Shown one piece after another: positions 7,348-15,954 of a stretch of 64,000 nt of DNA; positions within the stretch are counted from its first letter, which is position 1, and each line of letters begins with the position of its first letter. A program made the position numbers and the translations under genes. A model generated the notes under the pieces. The model had not been told where the DNA came from. It saw nothing but the letters and a program-made list of their open reading frames with translations, and did no database searches. This stretch comes from Candidatus Moraniibacteriota bacterium (lineage in GTDB: Bacteria; Patescibacteria; Paceibacteria; Moranbacterales; UBA2206): contig JAUSNP010000005.1 of the NCBI GenBank assembly GCA_030645735.1, positions 62,001 to 126,000 on the forward strand. Reading direction: 5' to 3'.

Positions 7348-8325
7348 ATGACAAGTACGGAAGTTAAAAATAAAGTAGTGGGAGGCATTGATTATCTTCC
7401 ATTTAGCGAGAGAGTTCCTGATTTGCAATATCAAGAATTACTTAAAAAAATTAAAAAAATAGGAAAAGATAAAGTGCCTATTCATGCTAGGCTCAATGAG
7501 AATGCTAATTCAGGGCATCAAAACTCAAAAGAAATAACAGGTGCTATGTTGCAATTTGATATGAATAACGGTTTCCCTGTTTTGACTGAACGTGATTTGA
7601 GCAAATCATTTTATGGAGCGATAGGTGAGCTTGTTGCATTTTTGAATGGACAAAGCACATTAAGTGGCCTGAAAGAGTATGGCTGCCCAGAAGTTTTTTG
7701 GAGAGATTGGGTTACAAAGGAAAAATGTGCCATATTTGGTTTACCTGAGGGTGATTTGGGTGATGGATCTTATGGGGCTTCTCTAGGGCATTTTCAATCC
7801 GCAAAGGGGGAATTTGATCAAGTCAGTGCTGTTCAAAGGCAAATGGAAAAAGCGCCATTCCTGAGAACCCATGTTCTAACTACGTGGAATCCGCCCCTAT
7901 CAATGGGAGATGAAGAACAGGGATTTAAGCGTAAAGTTGTTGTTGCTCCTTGTCATGGCAATTTCATTCATTTTGTAATTTTTGATGAACAAAAAGAACT
8001 GGAAATGACACACACACAACGATCAGCTGATGTCCCAGTCGGTCTGCAGTTTAACTTGATTGAATGGTCCGCTCTTGGTTTGATGGTAGCACACTTATTG
8101 GGTTATAAATTTACTAAATATACTCACTTCTTATCTAATCCGCATTATTATGATGTTCAAGCTGAATCTGTGGATAAAATTTTGGCTATTGAGCCCAAGC
8201 CTTTTCCAACTGTAACATTGAAACTGAATAGGGAAGTGACAAGACTTCAAGACTTCCGCAAAGAGGATTTTGTGCTTGAAGATTATGACCCAAGTCCTTG
8301 GTTCAAAATTCCAACACCGGTATAG
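7348..8325 (+). CDS. thyA: Thymidylate synthase ThyA (atypical)
   Basis: A 325-aa thymidylate synthase making dTMP from dUMP with methylene-tetrahydrofolate. The catalytic Cys is in APCHGNF and the dUMP-binding QRSADVPVGLQFN keeps the Asn that selects dUMP over dCMP. HFLSNPHYYDVQ and the C terminus DYDPSPWFKIPTPV match the family. The N-terminal phosphate-binding DRTGTGT loop is replaced by NENANSGHQNSKEITG, without the usual Arg, so the protein is divergent. Partner DHFR (folA) lies at 11.1 kb. Confidence 0.9.
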   Translation: MTSTEVKNKVVGGIDYLPFSERVPDLQYQELLKKIKKIGKDKVPIHARLNENANSGHQNSKEITGAMLQFDMNNGFPVLTERDLSKSFYGAIGELVAFLNGQSTLSGLKEYGCPEVFWRDWVTKEKCAIFGLPEGDLGDGSYGASLGHFQSAKGEFDQVSAVQRQMEKAPFLRTHVLTTWNPPLSMGDEEQGFKRKVVVAPCHGNFIHFVIFDEQKELEMTHTQRSADVPVGLQFNLIEWSALGLMVAHLLGYKFTKYTHFLSNPHYYDVQAESVDKILAIEPKPFPTVTLKLNREVTRLQDFRKEDFVLEDYDPSPWFKIPTPV

Positions 8326-8351
8326 ATCAAATAATTTACAATATTAGTGAT

Positions 8352-8792
8352 ATGAATAAAAGCGGATTAGATTTAAAAAATGCTCGTAAAGAGGAACAAA
8401 TTGCAGTTATGAAAAAAATTATTTCTGATGGGGTGTGTCCTTTTTGTCATGATTTTGTTGATAAGGAAAAACCAGCATATCATTCAAATCCTGTTTTGAT
8501 AGAAACTGATTTTTGGATAGTGACGAGAAACGCTTGGCCGTATGAACACACCAGAGAACATTTGGTTATTGTGATTAAGCGCCATATCTTGACGCCTGAA
8601 GAAATGAGAGATGAGGAGATTTTGGATTTGTGGAATATTATTAAAAAAGTTAAGCAAGAACTTGAAATAACGCACAGTACTTTTTTGATGCGTTCGGACA
8701 GTACTGGTAAAACAGGTGCAACCGTGCAACATTTGCACGCTCAGCTGGTTGTTGCTAGTGGCGATGAGCCAGTTATCACAAGGATTGGCTAA
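8352..8792 (+). CDS. HIT-family protein (GalT/DcpS-like HxHxQ motif)
   Basis: A 146-aa histidine-triad-like protein. WIVTRNAWPYEHTREHLVIV resembles the HIT core beta sheet, and the motif QHLHAQLV has His-x-His-x-Gln, as in the GalT and DcpS branches rather than Hint/Fhit (HxHxH). CPFC near residue 32 could hold zinc with another pair. It probably hydrolyses or transfers nucleotidyl groups; the substrate is unknown. The start ATG 8352 follows the thyA stop (8325); the longer ORF would overlap thyA. Confidence 0.75.
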   Translation: MNKSGLDLKNARKEEQIAVMKKIISDGVCPFCHDFVDKEKPAYHSNPVLIETDFWIVTRNAWPYEHTREHLVIVIKRHILTPEEMRDEEILDLWNIIKKVKQELEITHSTFLMRSDSTGKTGATVQHLHAQLVVASGDEPVITRIG

Positions 8793-8801
8793 GAGTGCAA
8801 T

Positions 8802-8837
8802 AAAAAAGACCATTGAATAAATCGATGGTCTTTTTTT
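8802..8837. terminator. Bidirectional terminator
   Basis: AAAAGACCATTGA-ATAAA-TCGATGGTCTTTTTTT between convergent genes. Confidence 0.85.
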
Positions 8838-8846
8838 GTAGAATTG

Positions 8847-9692
8847 CTATTGCACTAAAATAATTTCAATTCCAGCATTCTTGAGGATATTTTCAGCATC
8901 AGAAAGTGAATAACCATTTTCATAGTAAACCTTTTTAATACCTGCTTCTGCCACTAGCTTGGCGCAAGTTGGACAGGGGAAGGTTGTGACGTATAAATTG
9001 GTATCGTTCAAACTAATTCCGTTCTTGGCAGCTTTTCCAATCAAAGACGCTTCTGCATGAATAGAGTTTGAAAGATGATGATGTTCGCCAGCATCAAAAC
9101 ACATTCGCAAGTCACCATAAACAGCCATATTTTCTTGAGTGGGAACATGGCGATTGAATGCTGAAAGTATTATCGAACCATTTGTGTCTGTGACTAGGGC
9201 CCCAATTTGTCTCCACCAATTGGCGCTTTTTTCTTTCAATTCGTTGGCTTTTTTCATAAGTTCCTCATGCGCTTTTTCATACGTAATTATTCTATCACTA
9301 GGAACTTCCAGCTCTTGAGTTGACACAGGCTTATTCCATCTCAAAAAGACATTTTCAAATTCAACTTTTGTATTGGGCAGGAATTCTTCTGCGAACCAGC
9401 GAGATACGTCTTCATCAGGCATAACAATGGAAAGATGTTCCTCTTCCAAGTTTTTCAAATTTGCCAACGTTAACAAATCAACATTTTTTACAATGCCTGA
9501 TTTTTTGATAAAATCATAAACAGTTTTTTGATCAATTGATCGCAGGTCTCTCCTTAAATTTTCAAATCTATCCCATTTTTCCAGGATTGTATTGTCTAGA
9601 ATATAAAGATGATCCGGATATTTTTTGAATAATTCTAAGTATTTGATATGGATGACTGGGACTAGGGCAATCAGAGTTTTTCTCTCAGACAT
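8847..9692 (-). CDS. dCMP/cytidine deaminase-like protein with extra N-terminal domain
   Basis: A 281-aa protein. The C-terminal half (about 145-281) is a zinc-dependent deaminase domain with SIHAEASL (zinc His and catalytic Glu) and FPCPTCAKL (two zinc Cys), as in deoxycytidylate deaminases that feed dUMP to ThyA. The N-terminal 130 residues (LIALVPVIHIKYLELF...) do not match a domain I can name; they weakly resemble the start of a nucleotidyltransferase fold. The start lies one base after the stop of the upstream nucleotidyltransferase gene, so the two form an operon. Confidence 0.75.
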   Translation of the reverse strand: MSERKTLIALVPVIHIKYLELFKKYPDHLYILDNTILEKWDRFENLRRDLRSIDQKTVYDFIKKSGIVKNVDLLTLANLKNLEEEHLSIVMPDEDVSRWFAEEFLPNTKVEFENVFLRWNKPVSTQELEVPSDRIITYEKAHEELMKKANELKEKSANWWRQIGALVTDTNGSIILSAFNRHVPTQENMAVYGDLRMCFDAGEHHHLSNSIHAEASLIGKAAKNGISLNDTNLYVTTFPCPTCAKLVAEAGIKKVYYENGYSLSDAENILKNAGIEIILVQ

Positions 9693-9693
9693 A

Positions 9694-10278
9694 TTATTTT
9701 TTAGTATATAAAAATTTTTCTATGACTTTTTGCAATTCTTGTGCAAGATCCTCAGCCCCCTTGATAGTTAGGAGTCTTATGCGCGCAGAAGTTGAAGTTG
9801 TTGATTGTGGTTCTAGGTTGATGATTTCTTTGCAGAACTCATTATGTTCTTCTCGTATCATATCAATAAACTTTTTCCCCTGAGCATTTGATTCGGTGGT
9901 TTCTGACACAACTAGAACGTCTGGTCGAATATCCCTAATCAGTTTTCCATGATCTGTTTTTGATTCTTTCATAACAATCAGATCAACATGTCGCAGATGA
10001 GAAATCATCTTCACTCTTTCATCTTCTGGAACAATCGGGCGGGTCGGGCCTTTGCGATGCTTCACTACTTCATCAGTATCGACAGCTACAATCAAAACAT
10101 CGCCAAGTTCTTTGGCTTTCTGAAGGTATTTAGCGTGTCCCTCATGAATCAGATCCCAAACTCCTTGCGTTAGCACAACCTTGTAGCCAGCTTCTTTGAG
10201 ATTAGTTGCGATTTTTCCGATATCTTCTGTTGGTATAAGTCTGCCACTCCCCAAAATACTTGTTATTTCAATGCTCAT
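9694..10278 (-). CDS. Cytidylyltransferase-like (RfaE2/HldE-type) nucleotidyltransferase
   Basis: A 194-aa nucleotidyltransferase of the RfaE2/TagD/PanC-like HIGH superfamily: GVWDLIHEGHAKYLQKAKELGD holds the HxGH motif and the C-terminal STTSTSARIR replaces the usual ISTTxI/R motif. It would join a nucleotide to a phosphorylated sugar or alcohol; the substrate is unknown. First gene of a two-gene minus operon with the deaminase-like gene. Confidence 0.75.
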   Translation of the reverse strand: MSIEITSILGSGRLIPTEDIGKIATNLKEAGYKVVLTQGVWDLIHEGHAKYLQKAKELGDVLIVAVDTDEVVKHRKGPTRPIVPEDERVKMISHLRHVDLIVMKESKTDHGKLIRDIRPDVLVVSETTESNAQGKKFIDMIREEHNEFCKEIINLEPQSTTSTSARIRLLTIKGAEDLAQELQKVIEKFLYTKK

Positions 10279-10360
10279 AAGGGCTTATAGTTATTATTTT
10301 TTTGTATAGCTATATTATCATTTTGATAGGATGTTGGCAATCAGTGAATTTTGTGAAAAC

Positions 10361-10396
10361 AAAAGGGCGGACAAGCTGATGCAGCTTGTCCGCCCT
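10361..10396 (-). terminator. Terminator of the Nudix gene
   Basis: On the minus strand, AGGGCGGACAAGCTG-CATCAG-CTTGTCCGCCCT followed by TTTTGTTTT. Confidence 0.85.
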
Positions 10397-10410
10397 GTCG
10401 GGCTACTTTT

Positions 10411-10914
10411 TTAGCCCAAGGCGTGCTGGAGAGCGGTCTCCAGATCAATGACTGTTTCGAAGTCGGGTAATTCCCCAATTCGAATCCAGCGATGGTCATC
10501 ATGCTCCCAGTCGAGCTTTATTGTGGGTTTCTTCCTCAGTTCGACCAGGACTGGAACCTTGATCCAGGTCTTTCCGGATTTTTTGTCGACGAATTCATAA
10601 TGCTCGCGAATTTTGATTTCCGCGATTAGTCCTTGTAGCTGTTCTTCAGGGATGCCTATTTCGGCGATGAGTTCCTCAAAGACTTTTTCTTGGATGAGTC
10701 CTTCGTTATCCAAGAAGCCAGCACTACCACTCCACTGGCCTTGATAGTTGGACACCTTCTGGCTTCGTCGTAGAATCAAAAACTCATCGCCAACTTTGAC
10801 GAAGATCAGTACAACTGGTGCACTGTTTGAAGTTGAATAATCGATTCGACCATCAGGGAATGCTGGTAATGTTTCCCGAAATCCCTTTATGATTTCCGCA
10901 ATAGATATTCTCAA
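10411..10914 (-). CDS. Nudix hydrolase-like protein
   Basis: A 167-aa protein with a Nudix-type fold pattern: FLILRRSQKVSNYQGQWSGSAGFLDNEG, then EELIAEIGI. The Nudix box is degenerate: the usual Arg of REUxEE is Glu and the first Glu of the EE pair is Ala, so catalysis is uncertain. The start is TTG with AGGAGG eight bases upstream. Stand-alone gene with its own terminator, belonging to the SD-plus-terminator class of singletons in this window. Confidence 0.7.
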   Translation of the reverse strand: MRISIAEIIKGFRETLPAFPDGRIDYSTSNSAPVVLIFVKVGDEFLILRRSQKVSNYQGQWSGSAGFLDNEGLIQEKVFEELIAEIGIPEEQLQGLIAEIKIREHYEFVDKKSGKTWIKVPVLVELRKKPTIKLDWEHDDHRWIRIGELPDFETVIDLETALQHALG

Positions 10915-11139
10915 CGCTTCACCCTCCTGTTTTTTTAGTTGTATAGGAACTAATGATCTTTTATTTTAGATAAATATAATAGCAAAAAGATTGCTTGAAG
11001 TCAAACGGATGGAATGATTGATTTTTAGTGTATTTATGGCATTAAAACCCACAATATTCAAGTTTTTCAATAAGTTTGGAAGGTTTTACGTCCTTATTTT
11101 TATATGGTAATATGGTTATATAAATAAAAGTTTGAAATT

Positions 11140-11616
11140 ATGATTTCACTTATAGCCGCCATCGGGAAAAACAATGCAATTGGCCGCAACAATCAGTTGC
11201 TTTGGAACATTCCGGAGGACATGAAACATTTCAAGGAAACCACCACTGGTCACACGGTGATTATGGGCGATCGAACCTATTCCTCAATTGGCAGACCATT
11301 GCCGAATCGAAAAAACATCGTGGTGAGTTTGGATGATAATTTTTCAGCGGAGGGTTGCGAGGTCAGTCATGATCTTTTCAAAACTCTGGACGAATATAAA
11401 AATAGTGAAGAAGAAGTTTTCGTGATTGGCGGGGGAATGATTTATAAACTTTCACTGCCTTTGGTGGATAAATTGTATCTGACAATTGTGGATGACGCGC
11501 CAGAAGACGCGGACACATTCTTTCCGGATTATGCTGAATTCAATCAAATTGTGAAAGAGGAAAATGTTGACAATGGACAGTATAAATTTAAATTTTTGGA
11601 ATTAACGAGAAAATAA
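11140..11616 (+). CDS. folA: Dihydrofolate reductase
   Basis: A 158-aa DHFR that regenerates tetrahydrofolate with NADPH after ThyA. ISLIAAIGKNNAIGRNNQLLWNIPEDM has the substrate-binding Trp-x-Ile-Pro-Glu-Asp, HTVIMGDRTYSSIGRPLPNRKNIV the NADPH-binding site, and VIGGGMIY the Gly-Gly pair. Followed by tmk three bases on and dut overlapping tmk: a dTTP operon. Confidence 0.95.
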   Translation: MISLIAAIGKNNAIGRNNQLLWNIPEDMKHFKETTTGHTVIMGDRTYSSIGRPLPNRKNIVVSLDDNFSAEGCEVSHDLFKTLDEYKNSEEEVFVIGGGMIYKLSLPLVDKLYLTIVDDAPEDADTFFPDYAEFNQIVKEENVDNGQYKFKFLELTRK

Positions 11617-11618
11617 AA

Positions 11619-12308
11619 ATGAAGAAAGGCAAGTTGATTGTGATTGATGGAACCGATGGGAGTGGCAAAGCGACGCAGACAAAGTTGTTGGTAGCACATC
11701 TGCGAAAAAATAAAGTCAAAGTTAAATCAATTGATTTTCCGAGATACTATCATAATTTTTTTGGGAAATTCATCGGAGAGTGTTTAGCAGGCGGACATGG
11801 AGATTTTTTGACAGTCAATCCGCGCATAGCCTCAGTGCTTTATGCGGCTGATCGATTCGAATCGAGCAAGGATATCAAAAAATGGATTGATGCGGGCTAT
11901 GTTGTTATTGCCGATCGTTATACTAGTTCCAATCAAATCCATCAGGGCGGAAAAATAAAAGATGAAAAAGAACGAATAGAATTTCTGGCATGGTTGGAAA
12001 AAATGGAATTTGAAGTTTTTGGAATTTCCAAACCTGACGCAATTGTCTATTTGGATGTGCCGATTGAAGTTTCGCAAGAGCTTCTGAAAGAAAAAGGCAA
12101 TAGTCACAAAAAAAGATATTTGAAAGGTAGAAAAGATGCAGCTGAAAATGATTTGAAACACTTGCGAAATGCCAAGGATAACGCAATCAAGCTGATACGA
12201 AAAAATAATAATTGGAAGAGAATAAATTGTATTAAAAATAAAAAATTGATGTCGATAGAAGAGGTCGGGGAAATTGTTTGGAATAAAATAGAAAAGATAA
12301 TAAAATGA
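11619..12308 (+). CDS. tmk: Thymidylate kinase
   Basis: A 229-aa Tmk, dTMP to dTDP. P-loop DGTDGSGKATQ (about 10-20), DFPRYYHNFFGKFIGE substrate loop, ADRYTSSNQIHQG (DR-Y/H motif) and a LID-like KKRYLKGRKDAAEND segment. The usual DRx in the P-loop is DGTDGSG as in archaeal/eukaryal-like forms. The stop overlaps the dut start (ATGA). Confidence 0.9.
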   Translation: MKKGKLIVIDGTDGSGKATQTKLLVAHLRKNKVKVKSIDFPRYYHNFFGKFIGECLAGGHGDFLTVNPRIASVLYAADRFESSKDIKKWIDAGYVVIADRYTSSNQIHQGGKIKDEKERIEFLAWLEKMEFEVFGISKPDAIVYLDVPIEVSQELLKEKGNSHKKRYLKGRKDAAENDLKHLRNAKDNAIKLIRKNNNWKRINCIKNKKLMSIEEVGEIVWNKIEKIIK

Positions 12309-12727
12309 CAATACAAATTAAGAAATTAGAAGTTGATGCTAGACTTCCTCAATATGCGCTTGCTGGCGATGCTGGCATGGATATTTTTTCTTTGGAAAAT
12401 TTAGAATTGCACCCGATGGAAAGGATAACTTGTAGAACTGGAATTGCTATGCAAATCCCAAATGGATATGTGGGCTTGATTTGGGATAAGAGTGGAATTG
12501 CCGTTAATGGTGGAATAAAAGTTTTAGGTGGCGTTATTGATAGTGGATATCGTGGCGAAGTTAAAGTGGGTTTGATAAATTTATCACAAGAGATATATAA
12601 CATAAAAAAGGGAGATAAAATTGCGCAAATGCTTATTCAGAAAGTAGAAAATTCAGACATAATTGAAGTGGTTGAATTAGATGAGACTGAGCGAGGTGCT
12701 AGTGGATTTGGGAGCACTGGAATTTAA
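12305..12727 (+). CDS. dut: dUTP diphosphatase
   Basis: A 140-aa trimeric dUTPase: motif 1 GDAGMDI, motif 2 WDKSG, motif 3 GGVIDSGYRGEVKV, motif 4 KGDKIAQMLI and motif 5 RGASGFGSTG are all present. It makes dUMP for ThyA and removes dUTP. Start overlaps the tmk stop by four bases. Confidence 0.97.
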   Translation: MTIQIKKLEVDARLPQYALAGDAGMDIFSLENLELHPMERITCRTGIAMQIPNGYVGLIWDKSGIAVNGGIKVLGGVIDSGYRGEVKVGLINLSQEIYNIKKGDKIAQMLIQKVENSDIIEVVELDETERGASGFGSTGI

Positions 12728-12764
12728 AAAGTAATTTTATTGTAAATCATAAAAATTAGATATT

Positions 12765-14255
12765 ATGACAAAATATATTCCAGTCATCGGCATGGAAATC
12801 CATGTTGAATTGAAGACAAAATCAAAAATGTTTTGCAGTTGCAAGAACGGCTTGGGCATGGAGACTGAACCGAACGTGAACATTTGCCCAGTGTGTACCG
12901 CGCAACCCGGAACATTGCCGGTGGCCAATGAAGAGGCTATCAAATTTGTGCAGATGGCTGGCTTGGCCTTGAATTGCCAGATTGCAGAAATTTCCAAATT
13001 TGATCGCAAGAACTATTTCTATCCAGACATTCCCAAGGGCTATCAGATCTCACAATATGATCAGCCTTTGTGTGGCTTGGGTCACATAGATATAATAACC
13101 AATGACCAAGAAACAATAACCAAAAAAATAGGAATTACACGCATTCACATGGAAGAAGACACGGGCAAATTGGTGCATCCAAAAGGCGCCGATCATTCTT
13201 TGATTGATTTCAATCGGGCGGGGGTGCCTTTGATGGAGTTGGTGACTGAGCCGGATATTGAGACGGGTAAAGAAGCAAGATTGTTCTGCCAGAAGTTGCA
13301 GCAGATTTTTCGTTATTTGGAAATTTCTGAGGCTGACATGGAAAAAGGTCATATGCGTTGCGAGGTGAACATTTCTTTGCACAAAGAAGGTGAAGAAAAA
13401 TTGAGCGGCACCAAAGCGGAAATCAAGAATCTAAATTCTTTTCGCGTGGTGGAGCGTGCTGTTGATTATGAAATCAAGCGTCAGACTGAAATTTTGGAAA
13501 AAGGTGAAAAGGTCGTGCAGGAAACTATGGGTTGGGATGAAGCACGAGGCATCACTGTGTCACAACGCAAGAAGGAATCAGCACATGACTATCGCTATTT
13601 CCCAGAGCCGGACATCCCGCCAATGCGATTTGCAACTGATTATGTAGAAAATTTGCGCCGTCACTTGCCAGAACTGCCAGACGCCAAAGCGAAAAGATTT
13701 GTGGAAGAATATGGTTTGTCACGGGAAAATGTAGAGGTGATCGTGAGTGACAAAAGTCTGGCCGAATATTTTGAGCAGGTTGTTTCTGAAATTGATGAAA
13801 AGATGCAATGCCAAGAGGTGATAGCTGACAAGGAAAAATGCACCAAGCTGGCAGCTAACTATATGGTTAGTGAATTGCAAAAGCATTTGGTGAAAAATGG
13901 TGAAACAATCGCGGATGTCAAAATCAGCGCAGAAAATTATGCAGAACTTATTGGATTTGTGGCAGATGGAAAAATCAATTCCAGCGCGGCGCAAACTGTT
14001 TTGGAAGAGATGTATGCGACAGGTGGCGATCCATCACAAATCATTGAAGCCAAAGGTTTGTTGCAGGTTAGTGACGAAGGAGTTTTGGAAACAGTGGTGG
14101 ATGAGGTTTTGGCCAAGAACCAAAAATCAGTGGAGGATTTCAAGGCCGGCAAACAAAACGCTTTGCAGTTTTTGATGGGCCAAGTGATGGCGGCTTCAAA
14201 GGGCAAGGCTAATCCAGCGATGGTGATTGAAATGTTGAAGAAAAAATTAGGCTAG
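12765..14255 (+). CDS. gatB: Aspartyl/glutamyl-tRNA amidotransferase subunit B
   Basis: A 496-aa GatB, the kinase/tRNA-binding subunit of GatCAB, which converts Glu-tRNA-Gln and Asp-tRNA-Asn. IPVIGMEIHVELKTKSKMFC, the zinc Cys pair CPVC, FDRKNYFYPDIPKGYQISQYDQP and LMELVTEPDIE are typical; YqeY-like tail domain at the C terminus. gatA and gatC are not in the window. A short AT-rich word stretch (13092-13130, AACAATAACCAA) encodes a variable loop. Confidence 0.97.
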   Translation: MTKYIPVIGMEIHVELKTKSKMFCSCKNGLGMETEPNVNICPVCTAQPGTLPVANEEAIKFVQMAGLALNCQIAEISKFDRKNYFYPDIPKGYQISQYDQPLCGLGHIDIITNDQETITKKIGITRIHMEEDTGKLVHPKGADHSLIDFNRAGVPLMELVTEPDIETGKEARLFCQKLQQIFRYLEISEADMEKGHMRCEVNISLHKEGEEKLSGTKAEIKNLNSFRVVERAVDYEIKRQTEILEKGEKVVQETMGWDEARGITVSQRKKESAHDYRYFPEPDIPPMRFATDYVENLRRHLPELPDAKAKRFVEEYGLSRENVEVIVSDKSLAEYFEQVVSEIDEKMQCQEVIADKEKCTKLAANYMVSELQKHLVKNGETIADVKISAENYAELIGFVADGKINSSAAQTVLEEMYATGGDPSQIIEAKGLLQVSDEGVLETVVDEVLAKNQKSVEDFKAGKQNALQFLMGQVMAASKGKANPAMVIEMLKKKLG

Positions 14256-14281
14256 TAAAATTAATTACTAATTTAAAAAAT

Positions 14282-14581
14282 ATGGTTAATATGTTAGAAA
14301 GAACTGTTGTTCCAGATAATAAGCTTAAAAAAGCACCAGAAAAACCAAAAGGACTGGAAGCTGTTTCAGATAAATTAGCTAAATATGTTGGCGGTGGCGG
14401 ATTTTCTTTTACGCCTGAGGAAATAAGGGCTAGACTTGAGGCGGGCAAGCCAGTTAATGCTGATGAAATAGCTGAGCGTATTACAAATGAAATTCAAGAA
14501 AGAAATAGACGAGAAGCGATAAGAAGCCTGCGTGAAACTCTGGGTAAATTGCCAGACAGCACACTTGATAAAACAAATTAG
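14282..14581 (+). CDS. Hypothetical 99-aa protein
   Basis: Not recognised. Charged, mostly helical sequence with a glycine stretch (YVGGGGFSFTPEEIRARLEAG) in the middle and Arg/Glu-rich helices after it. No signal peptide or membrane span. Starts 26 bases after gatB (ATG 14282, or 14291) without a clear SD; may be co-transcribed with gatB. Confidence 0.55.
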   Translation: MVNMLERTVVPDNKLKKAPEKPKGLEAVSDKLAKYVGGGGFSFTPEEIRARLEAGKPVNADEIAERITNEIQERNRREAIRSLRETLGKLPDSTLDKTN

Positions 14582-14629
14582 ATTTACTTTATTGCCAATT
14601 TTTTGAAATAGGTGTATATTAGATATAAT

Positions 14630-14692
14630 ATGAAAAATTTTGAACTCAAAAAAGAAGAATTCAAAATAAGTGATTTGAAGAATCGCCCGTAG
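14630..14692 (+). CDS. Possible 20-aa leaderless mini-ORF
   Basis: ATG directly at a TATAAT-like box (GATATAATATG), reading MKNFELKKEEFKISDLKNRP and stopping inside the following terminator hairpin. It could be a chance ORF or a remnant. Confidence 0.25.
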   Translation: MKNFELKKEEFKISDLKNRP

Positions 14693-14706
14693 GGGTGATT
14701 TTTTTT
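14680..14706 (+). terminator. Terminator
   Basis: AATCGCCC-GTA-GGGGTGATT followed by T8. Confidence 0.75.
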
Positions 14707-14737
14707 GGCTCTTTAACTCAACTAGTGAGGTGGACAT

Positions 14738-14965
14738 ATGGCCAGCGTGGAATTACCAAAATTTTTGGCACAATGTAATTGCGGTAGGGTTTTAATGAGG
14801 GACGCTCCTCGTTATGACGATCCATACTGGACATTGCATCCAGTGGATATTGCCCCTACTGATTTGTTGGCAGAAAATTGTCCTGTTTGTGGCGGAGACG
14901 AGAGGAGGCCAATGGGCAATTATTACTACAAGAGATCGGGAGTGCATCAGCAGGCAATGGCATGA
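14738..14965 (+). CDS. Hypothetical Cys-rich 75-aa protein
   Basis: Not recognised. CNCG near residue 13 and CPVCGG near residue 48 could form a small zinc ribbon. Strong SD (GAGGTGG) before ATG 14738 and own terminator after it: one of the SD-plus-terminator singleton ORFans. Confidence 0.6.
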   Translation: MASVELPKFLAQCNCGRVLMRDAPRYDDPYWTLHPVDIAPTDLLAENCPVCGGDERRPMGNYYYKRSGVHQQAMA

Positions 14966-14993
14966 TTGTTTTGAGCAACGCTCAGCAATCAAA

Positions 14994-15019
14994 AAGGGAT
15001 CGAGATTTTCTCGGTCCCT
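14994..15019 (+). terminator. Terminator
   Basis: AGGGATCGAG-ATTTT-CTCGGTCCCT followed by a weak T-rich tail, close to the 3' end of miaA on the other strand. Confidence 0.6.
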
Positions 15020-15021
15020 GA

Positions 15022-15945
15022 TTATTTTATAAACTTTGTCACTGCTTTTTGTATATCAGAATATTTGGTCAGCCAGAGAATTTTTTTGTCTTTTTGAAAC
15101 CAAGTCATTTGGCGCTTGGCATAATCTTTTTCGGCCAGATAGACGCGTTCATATAATTCTTCCAGAGTTATTTCTTCTCGCAGATATTTAGGAATCCAAA
15201 AATATCCCAAGCCAAAGCTTTGAATTTTTTTCCAACTCAATCCAACTTTGTGCAATTTTTGCACCTCTTCAAGCATGCCATCTTTCCATCTTTGATCAAG
15301 ACGTTTTTTGATTTTGGCGTGCAGTTTTTCTTTGCCAGGGTTGATGCCGATTTTCAAGGACGCATAACGTGGAACGTGGAGCGTGGAACGATTGTCTGGA
15401 ACTCGGCCAACGGCTTGGCAGATTTCGATGGCACGAATGAGGCGCACTTTGTTTTTGGCATCGATGTTTTCAGCACGGCGAGTATCTAGTTTTTTGAGTT
15501 TGGTGAATAATTCTTCAGTCGATTTTGTTTCTAAATCTTTGCGTAGCTCCCAGTTTGGCGCAACCTCTGGATAAACAATATTATCAACCACTGCATCAAT
15601 CCAAAAGCCAGTGCCACCGCACAAGATGGGCAGCTTTCCGCGTTTCAAAATGTCTGCAATAGCCTTGTCAGCTTTCTTCTTGAACTGTGCCACGCTGAAA
15701 TTGGTTCTCGGACTAACAACATCGATCATGTGATGATCTATGCCTTCTGATAAAAACGTTCCACGTTCCACGTTCCACGTTCCAGGAATTTTTCCCGTGC
15801 CCACATCCATGCCGCGATAAATCTGGCGTGAATCTACTGAGACCACCTCACCGTCAAATTTTTTGGCAAGCTCAATAGCCACCGCTGATTTGCCGGCTGA
15901 GGTTGGGCCTAATATTACGATAACTTTATTTAATTTATCTTTCAT
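15022..15945 (-). CDS. miaA: tRNA dimethylallyltransferase MiaA
   Basis: A 307-aa MiaA, adding a dimethylallyl group to A37 of tRNAs reading UNN codons. P-loop GPTSAGKS (13-20), VDSRQIYRGMDVGTGKIP, DHHMIDVV, GGTGFWIDAV and RLIRAIEI are family motifs. Two variable loops are made of repeat-coded peptide: GTWNVERGT (near residues 56-64) and RSTLHVPRY (near residue 190), translated from CGTTCCACG words in opposite orientation. miaB lies upstream on the same strand; it carries out the next step on the same base. Confidence 0.95.
   Translation of the reverse strand: MKDKLNKVIVILGPTSAGKSAVAIELAKKFDGEVVSVDSRQIYRGMDVGTGKIPGTWNVERGTFLSEGIDHHMIDVVSPRTNFSVAQFKKKADKAIADILKRGKLPILCGGTGFWIDAVVDNIVYPEVAPNWELRKDLETKSTEELFTKLKKLDTRRAENIDAKNKVRLIRAIEICQAVGRVPDNRSTLHVPRYASLKIGINPGKEKLHAKIKKRLDQRWKDGMLEEVQKLHKVGLSWKKIQSFGLGYFWIPKYLREEITLEELYERVYLAEKDYAKRQMTWFQKDKKILWLTKYSDIQKAVTKFIK
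15362..15395. repeat. CGTGGAACG word repeat inside miaA
   Basis: Tandem ACGTGGAACGTGGAGCGTGG within the coding sequence, encoding a loop of MiaA. Inverted relative to the copy at 15755. Confidence 0.8.
15755..15785. repeat. CGTTCCACG word repeat inside miaA
   Basis: Three and a half tandem copies of ACGTTCC-type words encoding GTWNVERGT in MiaA. Confidence 0.85.
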
Positions 15946-15954
15946 ATACCCTTT

